Assembly: GCA_016791005.1 (NCBI GenBank)
Contig: JAEUNY010000173.1
Location: forward strand, 1-64,000
Source of the DNA: Zoogloeaceae bacterium
GTDB taxonomy: Bacteria; Pseudomonadota; Gammaproteobacteria; Burkholderiales; Rhodocyclaceae
Direction of reading: 5' to 3'
DNA length: 64,000 nt
Part shown: piece by piece, positions 28,271-36,958 of the stretch
How the letters are laid out: every line of letters begins with the position of its first letter
Numbering within the stretch: the first letter of the stretch is position 1
The notes under the pieces: model-generated
Told to the model about the DNA's origin: nothing
Seen by the model: the letters and a program-made list of their open reading frames with translations, nothing else
The model's database searches: none
Translations under genes and position numbers: made by a program

Positions 28271-29693
28271 CCGCCCTCAGGGAGACGAAATTGGGCAGCG
28301 GGCCACGGCTCACGAGGAGGGTGAGGAGCCGAGCTTTGCCGTGGGCCGTGATGAGCTGGTGGAAATGGGCCACTGAACGAATCGGCGTTTGCTGCCCTCC
28401 GGCAACGAAAGCCAGAATGGCATCGCCCCGCCGCATCTCCGCCCGCGCTGCCGGTCCCTGGGCCAGGTCGACGATGACCCCACTTTCGAGATTTAACTGA
28501 CGGCGCTGCTCTCCACTCGGTTCGACCACCGCCAAACCGAAGCGGTTGGGCACCAAGCTTTTGCCGGCCAATCTCGGCGATGGTTTGGTCGCGTCGTTCT
28601 CTTCCTTCAACTCCCCGACTTGAATGCTCAGGTCCTGGACGTCGCGCCGCCGCCAGACCTGCATGGCGACCCGGGTGCCCGGCCGGACTGCCCCGACCAA
28701 GCGCGGGAGTTCAACGGAATTCCCCACCCCCCGGCCGTCAAACCGCAGGATCACATCCCCCTGACGCAGCCCGGCCTGGTCGGCGGGGCTGGCGGGCTCA
28801 ACGGAACTCACCAGCGCCCCCTCCGCCCGTCCAAGCCCGAACCCCTCCGCCAGTTCCCGCGTGACTTCTTGAATCGCCACGCCGATCCGGCCCCTCTGGA
28901 CCTTGCCGTCCTGACGGAGCCGAGACTGCACATCCATCGCCACGTCGATGGGGATGGCGAAAGAAAGACCCATGAATCCGCCGGTTCGGCTGTAGATCTG
29001 CGAGTTGATCCCGACGACCTCGCCCTTGAGATTGAAGAGCGGTCCACCAGAATTTCCGGGATTGATGGCCACATCGGTCTGGATGAAGGGCACCAGGGTC
29101 TCTTCCGGTAGCGACCTCCCCTTGGCGCTGACGATGCCCGCGGTGACGGTCTGCTCGAATCCGAAGGGTGAACCGATGGCGGCCACCCATTCGCCCACCT
29201 TCAACTGCGAGGGATCCCCAAGCCGGACCGTAGGAAGATCCTTGGCCTCGATCTTGATCACGGCCACGTCGGTTCGCTTGTCGGCCCCCACCAGGCGAGC
29301 GCCAAACTCACGTTTGTCGGCCAGGCTCACCACAATTTCGCCGGCGCGATCCACCACATGGGCATTGGTGAGGATGTACCCATCGCTGGAAACAATGAAT
29401 CCGGATCCCATCGCCCGGTCATTCTCCCGGTTCCGGGGCGGGATGGGCGGGTGGCGGGGAATCATGCGACGAAAGAAATCGAACATCGGGTCGTCTTCAT
29501 CGAGCCCGGGAACACCGCCTTCCCGGCCGCGGGCCGGCGAAGCATTGATATTCACCACCGTCTGGCCCTGCCGCTCGACGAGATGCGTGAAATCCGGCAG
29601 TTCCCGCGCAACGGCAGGTTCGCCAAAAAGCATGACTGCAGACAGGCATAGGCCCACAAGGGCCCGTCTTGCGCTCATCCAGCCCCGCCGCAT
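28263..29693 (-). CDS. mucD: Periplasmic Do/DegP-type serine endopeptidase (MucD)
   Basis: 476 residues with a signal peptide (about 1-30). The trypsin-like protease domain has His112 (TNAHVV), Asp142 (TDVAVIK) and Ser215 (GNSGGPLF), followed by two PDZ domains (about 280-370 and 385-470). It degrades misfolded envelope proteins and damps the RpoE response. It is encoded in the rpoE-rseA-rseB-rseC-mucD order typical of the algU-mucABCD operon. The second PDZ appears divergent. Confidence 0.94.
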   Translation of the reverse strand: MRRGWMSARRALVGLCLSAVMLFGEPAVARELPDFTHLVERQGQTVVNINASPARGREGGVPGLDEDDPMFDFFRRMIPRHPPIPPRNRENDRAMGSGFIVSSDGYILTNAHVVDRAGEIVVSLADKREFGARLVGADKRTDVAVIKIEAKDLPTVRLGDPSQLKVGEWVAAIGSPFGFEQTVTAGIVSAKGRSLPEETLVPFIQTDVAINPGNSGGPLFNLKGEVVGINSQIYSRTGGFMGLSFAIPIDVAMDVQSRLRQDGKVQRGRIGVAIQEVTRELAEGFGLGRAEGALVSSVEPASPADQAGLRQGDVILRFDGRGVGNSVELPRLVGAVRPGTRVAMQVWRRRDVQDLSIQVGELKEENDATKPSPRLAGKSLVPNRFGLAVVEPSGEQRRQLNLESGVIVDLAQGPAARAEMRRGDAILAFVAGGQQTPIRSVAHFHQLITAHGKARLLTLLVSRGPLPNFVSLRADD

Positions 29694-30142
29694 TCGGGCT
29701 CCTCACCGTCCGCTGGGCGCACCGACCAGGTCACCTCCGCCTGGGCCGAACCCGGGCTTGACCGGCGCAGGAAATACCAGCCCCCCAACAAGCCGAGCAC
29801 CAAGCCGCACAAGGCATCCAGATCGGAATTCCCGAAGGGTGCGAGCCACATCGCGATTGCTCCGCCCACCAGACCAAGGGCGAGGGGCAAGGCATAGCAC
29901 AAAACGGCCGCCCGCAAGGGCGTCTGCTCCGCCACGCCGACCCAAACGGACTGTCCCTCGGTCGCGCCGAACCGGTCAGGTACCACCAGGCAATCGCTTC
30001 TCGACGAGAAAAGCTCGGCGATGCGAGTCCCGCCGCATCCCCCAGGTTCATGGCATCGCCCGCAGCCCGCCGAACGCGCGGGCAATCGCAACCAGACCTG
30101 CCCTCCCACAACCCGTTCGACTGTTGCCCGCACTTCCTTCAT
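29675..30142 (-). CDS. rseC: RseC/MucC-family integral membrane regulator
   Basis: 155 residues. The N-terminal domain has four cysteines in a CGRCHEPGGCGG pattern (about 27-38). Two membrane helices (about 74-95 and 100-118) and a short soluble tail follow. This matches RseC/MucC (SoxR-reducing system subunit RseC). It modulates sigma-E signalling or acts in reducing a redox sensor; the exact role is uncertain. The start overlaps rseB by 4 nt and the end overlaps the mucD start by 19 nt. Confidence 0.9.
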   Translation of the reverse strand: MKEVRATVERVVGGQVWLRLPARSAGCGRCHEPGGCGGTRIAELFSSRSDCLVVPDRFGATEGQSVWVGVAEQTPLRAAVLCYALPLALGLVGGAIAMWLAPFGNSDLDALCGLVLGLLGGWYFLRRSSPGSAQAEVTWSVRPADGEEPECGGAG

Positions 30143-31107
30143 CGCCGCGCCGCCTCCACCGCTTCGGCGATGCGCTGCACGCTCCGCGGTGGAACCTCGC
30201 CCAGGGCCGTCACCAAATGGTTGCCCACCACGCGCTTGTAGAGATTGATGGCCCCGGTGTGATGCGCTCCGAGCGCGACCTTTTCGACCGGCTCGCTCAA
30301 AGGCTCGATAAACAGGGAGACGGCCGCCAGACCATCCGAATACACCATCTGGAGGGATTCCCCGGCCTGCCCCCCGAATGGACGACGGACCGCCGAGGTG
30401 AGATTGAAGCCGGGCAGCCCGGATCGCAAGGTCCAGCGTCCATCCTCCTGCCGAATCTCGCTGCCCTTGGCGTTGATGACGCGCCACCCGGCGGCTTCGC
30501 CGCCAAACCGCGACTGTAGTTGGGAGCGCTCGACCTCGCCCCCCACTTTCACTTCACTGAAGGCAAACTGTTCAATGGTCTGACCCCGCTCATCCACCAT
30601 GCGGGATTTGATGAGGAGGCCGTGCTGGGTATCCGCCCAAAGGATCTGGCCGTAGCGGAGATCATCCTTGGGTTCGAGGATGATTTGCTGGACCTCCAAC
30701 CCCGCCACCCGGGTCACTTCGCCGCGGCGGATCCGGTAGCTCTCGGACAGACCCATCCAGACGTCGGCCAATCGGGCCGGAAATGGGCGCCGCCCCCCCG
30801 CTTGATCGATGATGACCGTCTTTTGGGACGGGAGAACGCAGCGCACCTCGCCATTGCTGCGAATGACTTCCCGGGGGCTGCCATCCAGCGTCTCGAGGCG
30901 CTCGATCTCGCCACTCTCGTCGCGAAAATGCACGATCCGCGACGTCTCACTGCGGTTACCGCTCTGATAGGTAAAGGTTCCGGAATAAGTGAGGCGCTGC
31001 CCGGCGGTGGCAATGCGCCCCATCCAGGCAAGGGGATCGGAGGGCTGCTCAGCCCACGCGCTAGTGCCCCCCAGGATCAGGCACAGGCCAAGCCACAACC
31101 ATTTCAT
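30139..31107 (-). CDS. rseB: RseB/MucB, sigma-E regulator
   Basis: 322 residues with a signal peptide cleaved after about residue 19 (SAWA). A large LolA-like domain (about 25-205) and a smaller C-terminal domain (about 215-315) follow. RseB binds the periplasmic part of RseA and shields it from DegS until mislocalised lipids or lipoproteins are sensed. It overlaps rseA and rseC by 4 nt each. Confidence 0.93.
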   Translation of the reverse strand: MKWLWLGLCLILGGTSAWAEQPSDPLAWMGRIATAGQRLTYSGTFTYQSGNRSETSRIVHFRDESGEIERLETLDGSPREVIRSNGEVRCVLPSQKTVIIDQAGGRRPFPARLADVWMGLSESYRIRRGEVTRVAGLEVQQIILEPKDDLRYGQILWADTQHGLLIKSRMVDERGQTIEQFAFSEVKVGGEVERSQLQSRFGGEAAGWRVINAKGSEIRQEDGRWTLRSGLPGFNLTSAVRRPFGGQAGESLQMVYSDGLAAVSLFIEPLSEPVEKVALGAHHTGAINLYKRVVGNHLVTALGEVPPRSVQRIAEAVEAARR

Positions 31108-31646
31108 CGGTCAGGGCCCTGGCGGGCCTCAGACACCGTTCGAACATACTGCGCCACACCGGGCATGGAGCCCGCACCCGCCAAGGCCTGATGGGCAAAG
31201 ACATAACTTCTGAAGGGATCCGCCTGCGGGGGCGGTGCAGCAGCCACTGGGAGTCCGGCACTTGGCGGGGAAGACTTCATCGCCACCACCTGGGGCGCTA
31301 CGCCGCTGTTCATGGACTGCATGACCCACCCTACGGCCGTGACGCCCATGACCGAGGCCGCAACGGGCAACACCACCCGGCCGACACGACCCGGGCGGCT
31401 CGCCGCAGCAGAACTCGATCGCCTGATGGGCGCCACCACCGTGGGTTCGGACTCCAGACGAGAGAGCACTTGGGCGGTGAAATCCGCCCCGCCTTTGCCT
31501 TCCCCTCGCAGGACGTCGCCAATCAGGCAATACGTGCCCCATTTGTTCCGGAGATTCCGATCCTGACGCAGGACGTCGAAGGCCGATCGAGTCTGGGACT
31601 CATCGTCCAGTTGACCGTCCAGAAGAGCAGAAATCATCTCAGTCAT
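31104..31646 (-). CDS. rseA: Anti-sigma-E factor RseA/MucA
   Basis: 180 residues. The cytoplasmic anti-sigma domain (about 1-80) has the usual MISALLDGQLDD start, a single membrane helix (about 95-115) and a periplasmic tail. It sequesters RpoE until regulated proteolysis. It begins 9 nt after rpoE, matching the classic operon. Confidence 0.93.
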   Translation of the reverse strand: MTEMISALLDGQLDDESQTRSAFDVLRQDRNLRNKWGTYCLIGDVLRGEGKGGADFTAQVLSRLESEPTVVAPIRRSSSAAASRPGRVGRVVLPVAASVMGVTAVGWVMQSMNSGVAPQVVAMKSSPPSAGLPVAAAPPPQADPFRSYVFAHQALAGAGSMPGVAQYVRTVSEARQGPDR

Positions 31647-31655
31647 GGTGATAGC

Positions 31656-32255
31656 CTACCAACGTTGATCCGGCGCGGTGTCCAACAGCGGCCGCAGCCG
31701 CTCCGCGATCGCTTCTCGTGCCCGAAAGATCCGCGACCGCACGGTACCGATCGGGCAATCCATGATTTCGGCGATTTCTTCGTAGCTCAGGCCTTCGAGC
31801 TCACGCAGCACAATCGCCGTCCGCAGTTCCTCCGGCAGCGCCACCATGGCGGATTCCACGGTCTCGCCAATCTGCTTTGAAAGCAGCAAACGCTCCGGAG
31901 TATTGATGTCACGCAACTGATCGCCTTCCTCGAAGGTCTCGGCCTCTTCGGAATCGAATTCGGTGGTGGTCGGCGCCCGGCGACCCTGGGAAACCAGATA
32001 ATTCTTCGCGGTGTTGATCCCGATCCGATAGAGCCAAGTGTAGAAAGCGCTATCGCCACGGAAGGACGGCAGGGCTCGATAAGCCTTGATGAACGACTCC
32101 TGCGCCACGTCTTCGACCTCGGCGGGATCGCGAATCAATCGAGACAGCAGCCGCATCAGCTTTCGTTGATACTTGGCCACGAGCAAGCCAAACGCCTGCT
32201 TGTCTCCCCGCTGCGCGCGCTCGACAAGCTGCTGATCGATTTCTCGGTCACTCAT
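31656..32255 (-). CDS. rpoE: RNA polymerase sigma factor RpoE (AlgU)
   Basis: 199 residues from ATG at 32255. Region 2 contains DVAQESFIKAYRALPSF and YTWLYRIGINTAKN; region 4 contains ELRTAIVLRELEGLSYEEIAEI and the helix-turn-helix GTVRSRIFRAREAI. This is the ECF sigma factor for envelope stress. It is followed directly by rseA, rseB, rseC and mucD. A sigma-E-type promoter lies upstream at 32364-32391, so autoregulation is expected. The frame continues upstream to 32348 but without homology. Confidence 0.96.
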   Translation of the reverse strand: MSDREIDQQLVERAQRGDKQAFGLLVAKYQRKLMRLLSRLIRDPAEVEDVAQESFIKAYRALPSFRGDSAFYTWLYRIGINTAKNYLVSQGRRAPTTTEFDSEEAETFEEGDQLRDINTPERLLLSKQIGETVESAMVALPEELRTAIVLRELEGLSYEEIAEIMDCPIGTVRSRIFRAREAIAERLRPLLDTAPDQRW

Positions 32256-32363
32256 GGGCGGGGCGGTGGCGCACGGCTGGGATTGTTCTTCAATCAACGG
32301 CTGAGTTAGGGCCGCGCAAGTATACCGAACCACGATGTTCTCCACCAAAGACCGATTGCTTAA

Positions 32364-32391
32364 AGAGACCGGAAGCCTGGGAGATAGTTCC
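32364..32391 (-). promoter_or_regulatory. Sigma-E-type promoter of rpoE
   Basis: On the minus strand, GGAACTA (32391-32385) and TCTCT (32368-32364) match the RpoE/AlgU consensus GAACTT-N16/17-TCTGA with a 16-nt spacer. It lies about 110 nt upstream of the rpoE ATG. Autoregulation of rpoE by this type of site is established in E. coli and Pseudomonas. Confidence 0.65.
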
Positions 32392-32437
32392 TACGCCAAT
32401 AGGGATAAGCGCGTACCGGGCCGCACCGGTTCCCCCA

Positions 32438-32446
32438 TGCTATAGT
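32438..32446 (+). promoter_or_regulatory. Extended -10 promoter element for nadB
   Basis: TGCTATAGT gives an extended -10 (TGn plus TATAGT at 32441-32446). The -35 is weak. The predicted start lies about 20 nt ahead of the nadB TTG. Confidence 0.45.
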
Positions 32447-32474
32447 CCGCCGGTTCCGTGACCCGAGCCCCGCA

Positions 32475-34058
32475 TTGGAAGCATTCGATGTCCTGATCCT
32501 GGGCAGCGGCCTCGCCGGCCAGTCCTTGGCCTTGAGGCTAGCCGATCACCGCCGCGTCGCCATCGTGACCAAGCGCGCCCTCACGGACGGCGCGAGCGCC
32601 TGGGCCCAGGGCGGGATTGCGGCCGTCCTCGATACCCAGGACAGCATCGAATCCCACGTCCAGGACACCCTCACCGCCGGCGCGGGATTGTGTGACGAGC
32701 GGGCCACCCGCTTCGTGGTGGAAAACAGCCGATCCGCCATCGAGTGGCTGATCGAGCGCGGGGTCCCCTTCTCCCGCGACCCCGGTTTTGCCCTCGGCTA
32801 CCACCTGACCCGGGAAGGCGGCCACAGCCATCGGCGCATCATCCATGTGGCTGATGCCACCGGAGCGGCCGTTCAGGCCACGCTGACGGCCCAGATTCAT
32901 GCCCATCCCAATATCACGGTCTTCGAACAACATATTGCCGTGGACCTCATCACGGGATCGCGAGTCGGCCACCCGGAGCGGGGCTGCCTCGGGGCCTACA
33001 TCCTGGATGTTGCCAACGAGCGGGTCAGAACCTTTCTGGCCAGCCACACCGTGCTAGCCACCGGCGGAGCGGGCAAGGTGTACCTCTACACCACCAACCC
33101 CGACTCCGCGACGGGCGACGGCATCGCCATGGCCTGGCGGGCGGGGTGCACCGTTTCGAACATGGAGTTGGTCCAGTTCCATCCCACCTGCCTCTATCAC
33201 CCGAAAGCCAAGTCTTTCCTCATCTCGGAAGCCGTGCGCGGTGAAGGCGGAATCCTTCGGCTACCGGATGGGACGCGCTTCATGCCCTACCACGATCCTC
33301 GTGCCGAACTGGCGCCAAGGGATATCGTGGCCCGGGCGATCGACTTCGAAATGAAGAAGCGCGGTCTCGATTGCGTCTTTCTCGATATCACCCACAAGCC
33401 GGCGGATTTCCTCACTGCTCATTTCCCCAACATCCACGCCCATTGCCTCGCCTTGGGCATCGATATGACCCGCGAGCCGATACCTGTCGTCCCCGCCGCG
33501 CACTACACCTGTGGCGGGGTGGTGACGGACCTGACGGCGCGCACCGACGTGGATGCGCTCTATGTCGTGGGGGAATCGGCGTGTACGGGCCTTCATGGTG
33601 CCAACCGCCTTGCCAGCAACTCCCTGCTGGAATGCGTGGTGTTTGCCCAGGCCGCCGCCGAGGACATCCTGGCCCGCTCCTCCCTTGCCCCCATTCCGGT
33701 GCGTGACTGGGACGAGAGCCGTGTCACCGACGCCGATGAGGAGATCGTCATTTCCCACAACTGGGAGGAATTGCGCCGCTCCATGTGGGACTACGTCGGG
33801 ATCGTCCGCACCACCAAGCGCCTCAAGCGAGCCAAGCACCGGATCCGCTTACTCGCCAACGAAATTCAGGAGTTCTACGCCAATTTCCGGGTGAGCAATG
33901 ATCTGGTGGAATTGCGCAATCTGGTCCTCGTCGCGGACCTCATCGTCCGCTGTGCGCTTCAGCGCAAGGAAAGCCGCGGCCTGCACCGGAGCCTCGATTT
34001 CCCTGAAACCTTGCCGGTAGCCCGCAGCACCCGCCTCCACCCCCGCAAGATTAATTAA
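32475..34058 (+). CDS. nadB: L-aspartate oxidase
   Basis: 527 residues. The N-terminal FAD-binding motif [10 protein letters not shown] (about 10-19), the [12 protein letters not shown] block, the succinate dehydrogenase/fumarate reductase flavoprotein-like capping domain, HPTCLYHP and the C-terminal helical domain are all present. It oxidises L-aspartate to iminoaspartate, the first step of de novo NAD synthesis. The start is an unusual TTG at 32475, chosen because it gives the expected N-terminus [12 protein letters not shown]. Divergent from rpoE; it ends convergent with the ygfX-like gene, overlapping by 4 nt. Confidence 0.95.
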   Translation: MEAFDVLILGSGLAGQSLALRLADHRRVAIVTKRALTDGASAWAQGGIAAVLDTQDSIESHVQDTLTAGAGLCDERATRFVVENSRSAIEWLIERGVPFSRDPGFALGYHLTREGGHSHRRIIHVADATGAAVQATLTAQIHAHPNITVFEQHIAVDLITGSRVGHPERGCLGAYILDVANERVRTFLASHTVLATGGAGKVYLYTTNPDSATGDGIAMAWRAGCTVSNMELVQFHPTCLYHPKAKSFLISEAVRGEGGILRLPDGTRFMPYHDPRAELAPRDIVARAIDFEMKKRGLDCVFLDITHKPADFLTAHFPNIHAHCLALGIDMTREPIPVVPAAHYTCGGVVTDLTARTDVDALYVVGESACTGLHGANRLASNSLLECVVFAQAAAEDILARSSLAPIPVRDWDESRVTDADEEIVISHNWEELRRSMWDYVGIVRTTKRLKRAKHRIRLLANEIQEFYANFRVSNDLVELRNLVLVADLIVRCALQRKESRGLHRSLDFPETLPVARSTRLHPRKIN

Positions 34059-34531
34059 GACTCGGCGACGGTCTCCCCCGACAGTGTCCGTGCGACGCAA
34101 TAACGCAGCCAGATTCTCAGCACCCGCCAGCTCTCTTCATCAACGGCATCCCGGCTGCACAGGCGGAATTGCCGTCGCGTCAAGAATCCACCGTCGCCGC
34201 CGTCCGATGTGACGCATTCGAGCCAGACGGCCCAACCCAGATCCCGCGTGCCCGGCCCGATTCGGATCTCACGGGGCTGTTGGAAATCGTCGACCAAAGC
34301 CGCAGTGCCATCTTCGCGGAGTTGGACAACACAAGAATTGCCGCGCCGCCAGCGCATTCCATAGACGATTAGCGAAGTCAGGGTCACGATCAGACCAAGG
34401 ACCCGCAGAATCGCGCCGAGGCTCGACATCCCGAAGCCCAAGGCCAATAAAAAATGGCCGGCCATCAGGCCAGCCATCATCATCCGCGAGCTTCCCACCA
34501 CCAATGTGCGTGGGAACAAACCCGTGGTCAC
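34055..34531 (-). CDS. YgfX/CptA-like small membrane protein
   Basis: 158 residues. Two adjacent hydrophobic segments (about 18-60) are followed by a soluble C-terminal domain with a W...LECV strand and a final helix [13 protein letters not shown]. That layout and the nadB/fabF neighbourhood match the YgfX (CptA) family, a membrane protein reported as an inhibitor of cytoskeletal proteins and partner of SdhE. No sdhE is adjacent here, so the toxin label is not justified. The GTG start overlaps the fabF stop (GTGA). Confidence 0.6.
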   Translation of the reverse strand: MTTGLFPRTLVVGSSRMMMAGLMAGHFLLALGFGMSSLGAILRVLGLIVTLTSLIVYGMRWRRGNSCVVQLREDGTAALVDDFQQPREIRIGPGTRDLGWAVWLECVTSDGGDGGFLTRRQFRLCSRDAVDEESWRVLRIWLRYCVARTLSGETVAES

Positions 34532-35772
34532 GTGAATCTGCGGAACACCAGGGTGCCGTTGGTGCCCCCAAACCCGAAATTGTTCTTGAGCGCCACATCG
34601 ATCTTCATTGAACGCGCTTCATTGGCGCAGTAATCGAGATCACATTCCGGGTCTTGCTCAAAGATATTGATCGTCGGCGGCGAAACCTGATGATGGACCG
34701 CCAGAACCGTGAAGACCGACTCGAGGCCGCCCGCCCCGCCAAGCAGGTGTCCGGTCATGGACTTGGTGGAATTCACCACCAAGCCCTTGGCGATGTCGAC
34801 GCCAAAGGCCGCCTTGATCGCTTCCGTCTCATTTTTGTCGCCAAGCGGGGTAGACGTGCCGTGGGCATTCAAATATTGCACTGCGTCGAGATTGACGCCG
34901 GCATTCTTCATCGCATTCACCATGGAGCGGCGCGGGCCGTCCATGTTGGGCGCCGTCATGTGGTAGGCGTCACCACTCATCCCGAAACCTGACACCTCGG
35001 CGTAGATGCGTGCCCCGCGACGTTTGGCATGCTCGAATTCCTCAAGAACCAGAACGCCCGCCCCTTCGCCCAGAACGAAGCCATCTCGCCCCATATCCCA
35101 GGGACGGCTGGCCGTGGCCGGATCATCATTGCGCGTCGACAGGGCCTTGGCGGATCCAAATCCGCCAATTGCCAGCCCACACACGGAAGATTCCGCCCCG
35201 CCACAAACCATCACGTCAGCATCACCGTATTCAATGGTGCGGGCACCGGTGCCGATCGCATGGAGCCCCGTGGTGCAGGCGGTGACGATCGACAGATTCG
35301 GACCCTTCATGCCGAACATGATCGAGAGGTTGCCGGAGATCATGTTGATGATCGTGCCCGGAATAAAGAAGGGCGAGATCTTGCGGGCACCGCCCGCGAG
35401 AAAATCATTGTGGGTGTCCTCGATCATCGGCAGGCCGCCAATTCCCGAGCCAATGTTCACGCCGATCCGCTCAGCATTCTCGTCCGTCACTTCCAGGCCG
35501 GAATCGCGAATCGCCTGAATCCCCGCCGCCATGCCGTAATGGATGAAGACATCCATGCGCCGGGCTTCCTTCGGGGAGAGGTAGGCAGCGCAATCAAAAC
35601 CCTTCACCTCACCAGCAATCCGCGTCGAAAACGCGGAAGCATCGAAGCGGGTGATCGGCCCGATGCCACTCTTGCCGGCCACCAGGTTTTCCCAGGCTTC
35701 GGCGACGGTATTTCCGACCGGAGATATCACCCCGAGGCCAGTTACAACGACTCTACGACGCGTCACGGGCAA
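34528..35772 (-). CDS. fabF: 3-oxoacyl-ACP synthase II
   Basis: 414 residues of a thiolase-fold condensing enzyme. The nucleophile is Cys166 in VTACTTGLHA, with the histidines in AHGTSTPLGD and the STKSMTGHLLGGAGG block. It elongates acyl-ACP with malonyl-ACP in fatty acid synthesis and is important for temperature control of membrane fluidity. It follows acpP after a 116-nt gap that contains a terminator-like hairpin. Confidence 0.97.
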   Translation of the reverse strand: MPVTRRRVVVTGLGVISPVGNTVAEAWENLVAGKSGIGPITRFDASAFSTRIAGEVKGFDCAAYLSPKEARRMDVFIHYGMAAGIQAIRDSGLEVTDENAERIGVNIGSGIGGLPMIEDTHNDFLAGGARKISPFFIPGTIINMISGNLSIMFGMKGPNLSIVTACTTGLHAIGTGARTIEYGDADVMVCGGAESSVCGLAIGGFGSAKALSTRNDDPATASRPWDMGRDGFVLGEGAGVLVLEEFEHAKRRGARIYAEVSGFGMSGDAYHMTAPNMDGPRRSMVNAMKNAGVNLDAVQYLNAHGTSTPLGDKNETEAIKAAFGVDIAKGLVVNSTKSMTGHLLGGAGGLESVFTVLAVHHQVSPPTINIFEQDPECDLDYCANEARSMKIDVALKNNFGFGGTNGTLVFRRFT

Positions 35773-35785
35773 CTCCGTAGCTGGT

Positions 35786-35821
35786 CAATAAAAGGGAACA
35801 AGGGGCTCCAGTCGGAGCCCC
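35786..35821 (-). terminator. Terminator/attenuator between acpP and fabF
   Basis: On the minus strand, GGGGCTCC (35821-35814), loop GACT and GGAGCCCC (35809-35802) are followed by TTGTTCCCTTTTATT. The 8-bp GC stem is perfect and the tract is T-rich but interrupted. It could be a partial terminator that raises acpP over fabF expression. Confidence 0.6.
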
Positions 35822-35888
35822 GCGCAGGCTGCGGGCTCAGCGCCGACCAGGATTCCGGGCCGGCTCTTGCCGCGACGAAACGAAACGA

Positions 35889-36128
35889 TTACTTCTTGAG
35901 GTGAGCAGAAACGTAGTCGATGGCCTGCTGCACCGTCGTGATCTTCTCAGCTTCCTCGTCAGGGATTTCGCACTCGAATTCCTCTTCGAGGGCCATCACC
36001 AACTCCACGGTGTCCAGCGAATCGGCGCCCAGATCGTCTACGAACGAGGATTCAGTTTTGATTTCGGACTCGTTCACACCGAGTTGCTCGGCGACGATTT
36101 TCTTGACGCGCTGTTCGATGTTCTCCAT
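35889..36128 (-). CDS. acpP: Acyl carrier protein
   Basis: 79 residues from ATG at 36128 with AAGGAG ribosome binding site. The phosphopantetheine attachment Ser37 lies in [15 protein letters not shown]. It is highly acidic, as expected. It carries growing acyl chains for FabH, FabD, FabG, FabF and PlsX, all encoded around it. Frame upstream of the ATG was excluded. Confidence 0.97.
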   Translation of the reverse strand: MENIEQRVKKIVAEQLGVNESEIKTESSFVDDLGADSLDTVELVMALEEEFECEIPDEEAEKITTVQQAIDYVSAHLKK

Positions 36129-36173
36129 GAAAAACTCCTTGCTGATTAATTTTAGGGGGTGCAAAACCGGCGT

Positions 36174-36203
36174 ATTCTACCAAAGTAGCGTTGTTTCGCT
36201 ATC
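36174..36203 (-). promoter_or_regulatory. Possible acpP promoter
   Basis: On the minus strand, TTTGGTAGAAT contains a TAGAAT -10 hexamer (36179-36174) with an adjacent TGG extension. The -35 region near 36203 is weak. It would give a short leader of about 40 nt before acpP, consistent with separate high-level acpP expression. Confidence 0.4.
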
Positions 36204-36214
36204 TCGCCGGGCCA

Positions 36215-36958
36215 TCAGGCCATGTACATGCCGCCATTCACATGAAGCGTGCTACCCGTGACGTAGGCGGCGCCAGGTGAAGCAAGGAAGGCCACCGCCG
36301 CGGCGATCTCCTCCGGTTGGCCAAGGCGGCCCAATGCGATGTTGCCCAAAAGCGCATCACGACTGGCGTCTGGAAGCGCTTTGGTCATGTCCGTATCGAT
36401 GAATCCCGGGGCCACACAATTGACGGTGATGTTCCGGCTGCCCAATTCACGGGCGAGAGCCCGGGTCATCCCCGCCACACCCGCCTTCGCCGCAGCATAG
36501 TTGGCCTGCCCCGGATTGCCAGCGCTGCCAACCACCGAAGTGATGTTGATGATGCGCCCCTTGCGGGCCTTCATCATCCCGCGCATCACCAGGCGAGCCA
36601 TGCGAAACACCGCCTTGAGGTTGGTATCGACGACTGCGTCCCATTCCTCGTCCTTCATTCTCATGGCGAGGTTGTCCCGGGTGATGCCCGCGTTGTTCAC
36701 GAGGATCTCCACCGCCCCGAATCGCTTTTCGATGGCGGCGATCAGCCCTTCACAAGCTGCCGGGTCGGTAACGTTCAAGCACATCCCCGCGCCACCGAAT
36801 TCCGCTAGCGCTGCCTCAATATCGGCTGCTCCGCCTTCCGAAGTGGCCGTTCCGACCACCGTTGCCCCGCGACGAGCCAGTTCCAAGGCCACGGCCCGCC
36901 CGATTCCGCGGGACGCTCCGGTCACCAGTGCCACGGCGCCTTTCAGGTCCTCGCTCAT
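36215..36958 (-). CDS. fabG: 3-oxoacyl-ACP reductase
   Basis: 247 residues of a short-chain dehydrogenase. The nucleotide-binding GASRGIG is at 14-20, NNAGITRDN at about 88-96, and the catalytic Ser141, Tyr154 and Lys158 are all present (YAAAK). It performs NADPH-dependent reduction of 3-oxoacyl-ACP. Its start overlaps the fabD end by 4 nt. Confidence 0.97.
   Translation of the reverse strand: MSEDLKGAVALVTGASRGIGRAVALELARRGATVVGTATSEGGAADIEAALAEFGGAGMCLNVTDPAACEGLIAAIEKRFGAVEILVNNAGITRDNLAMRMKDEEWDAVVDTNLKAVFRMARLVMRGMMKARKGRIINITSVVGSAGNPGQANYAAAKAGVAGMTRALARELGSRNITVNCVAPGFIDTDMTKALPDASRDALLGNIALGRLGQPEEIAAAVAFLASPGAAYVTGSTLHVNGGMYMA

Noticed and set aside
29005-30519. A 504-codon plus-strand frame opposite mucD, rseC and rseB
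   Set aside because: Spans three recognised genes in antisense; composition is that of a shadow frame.
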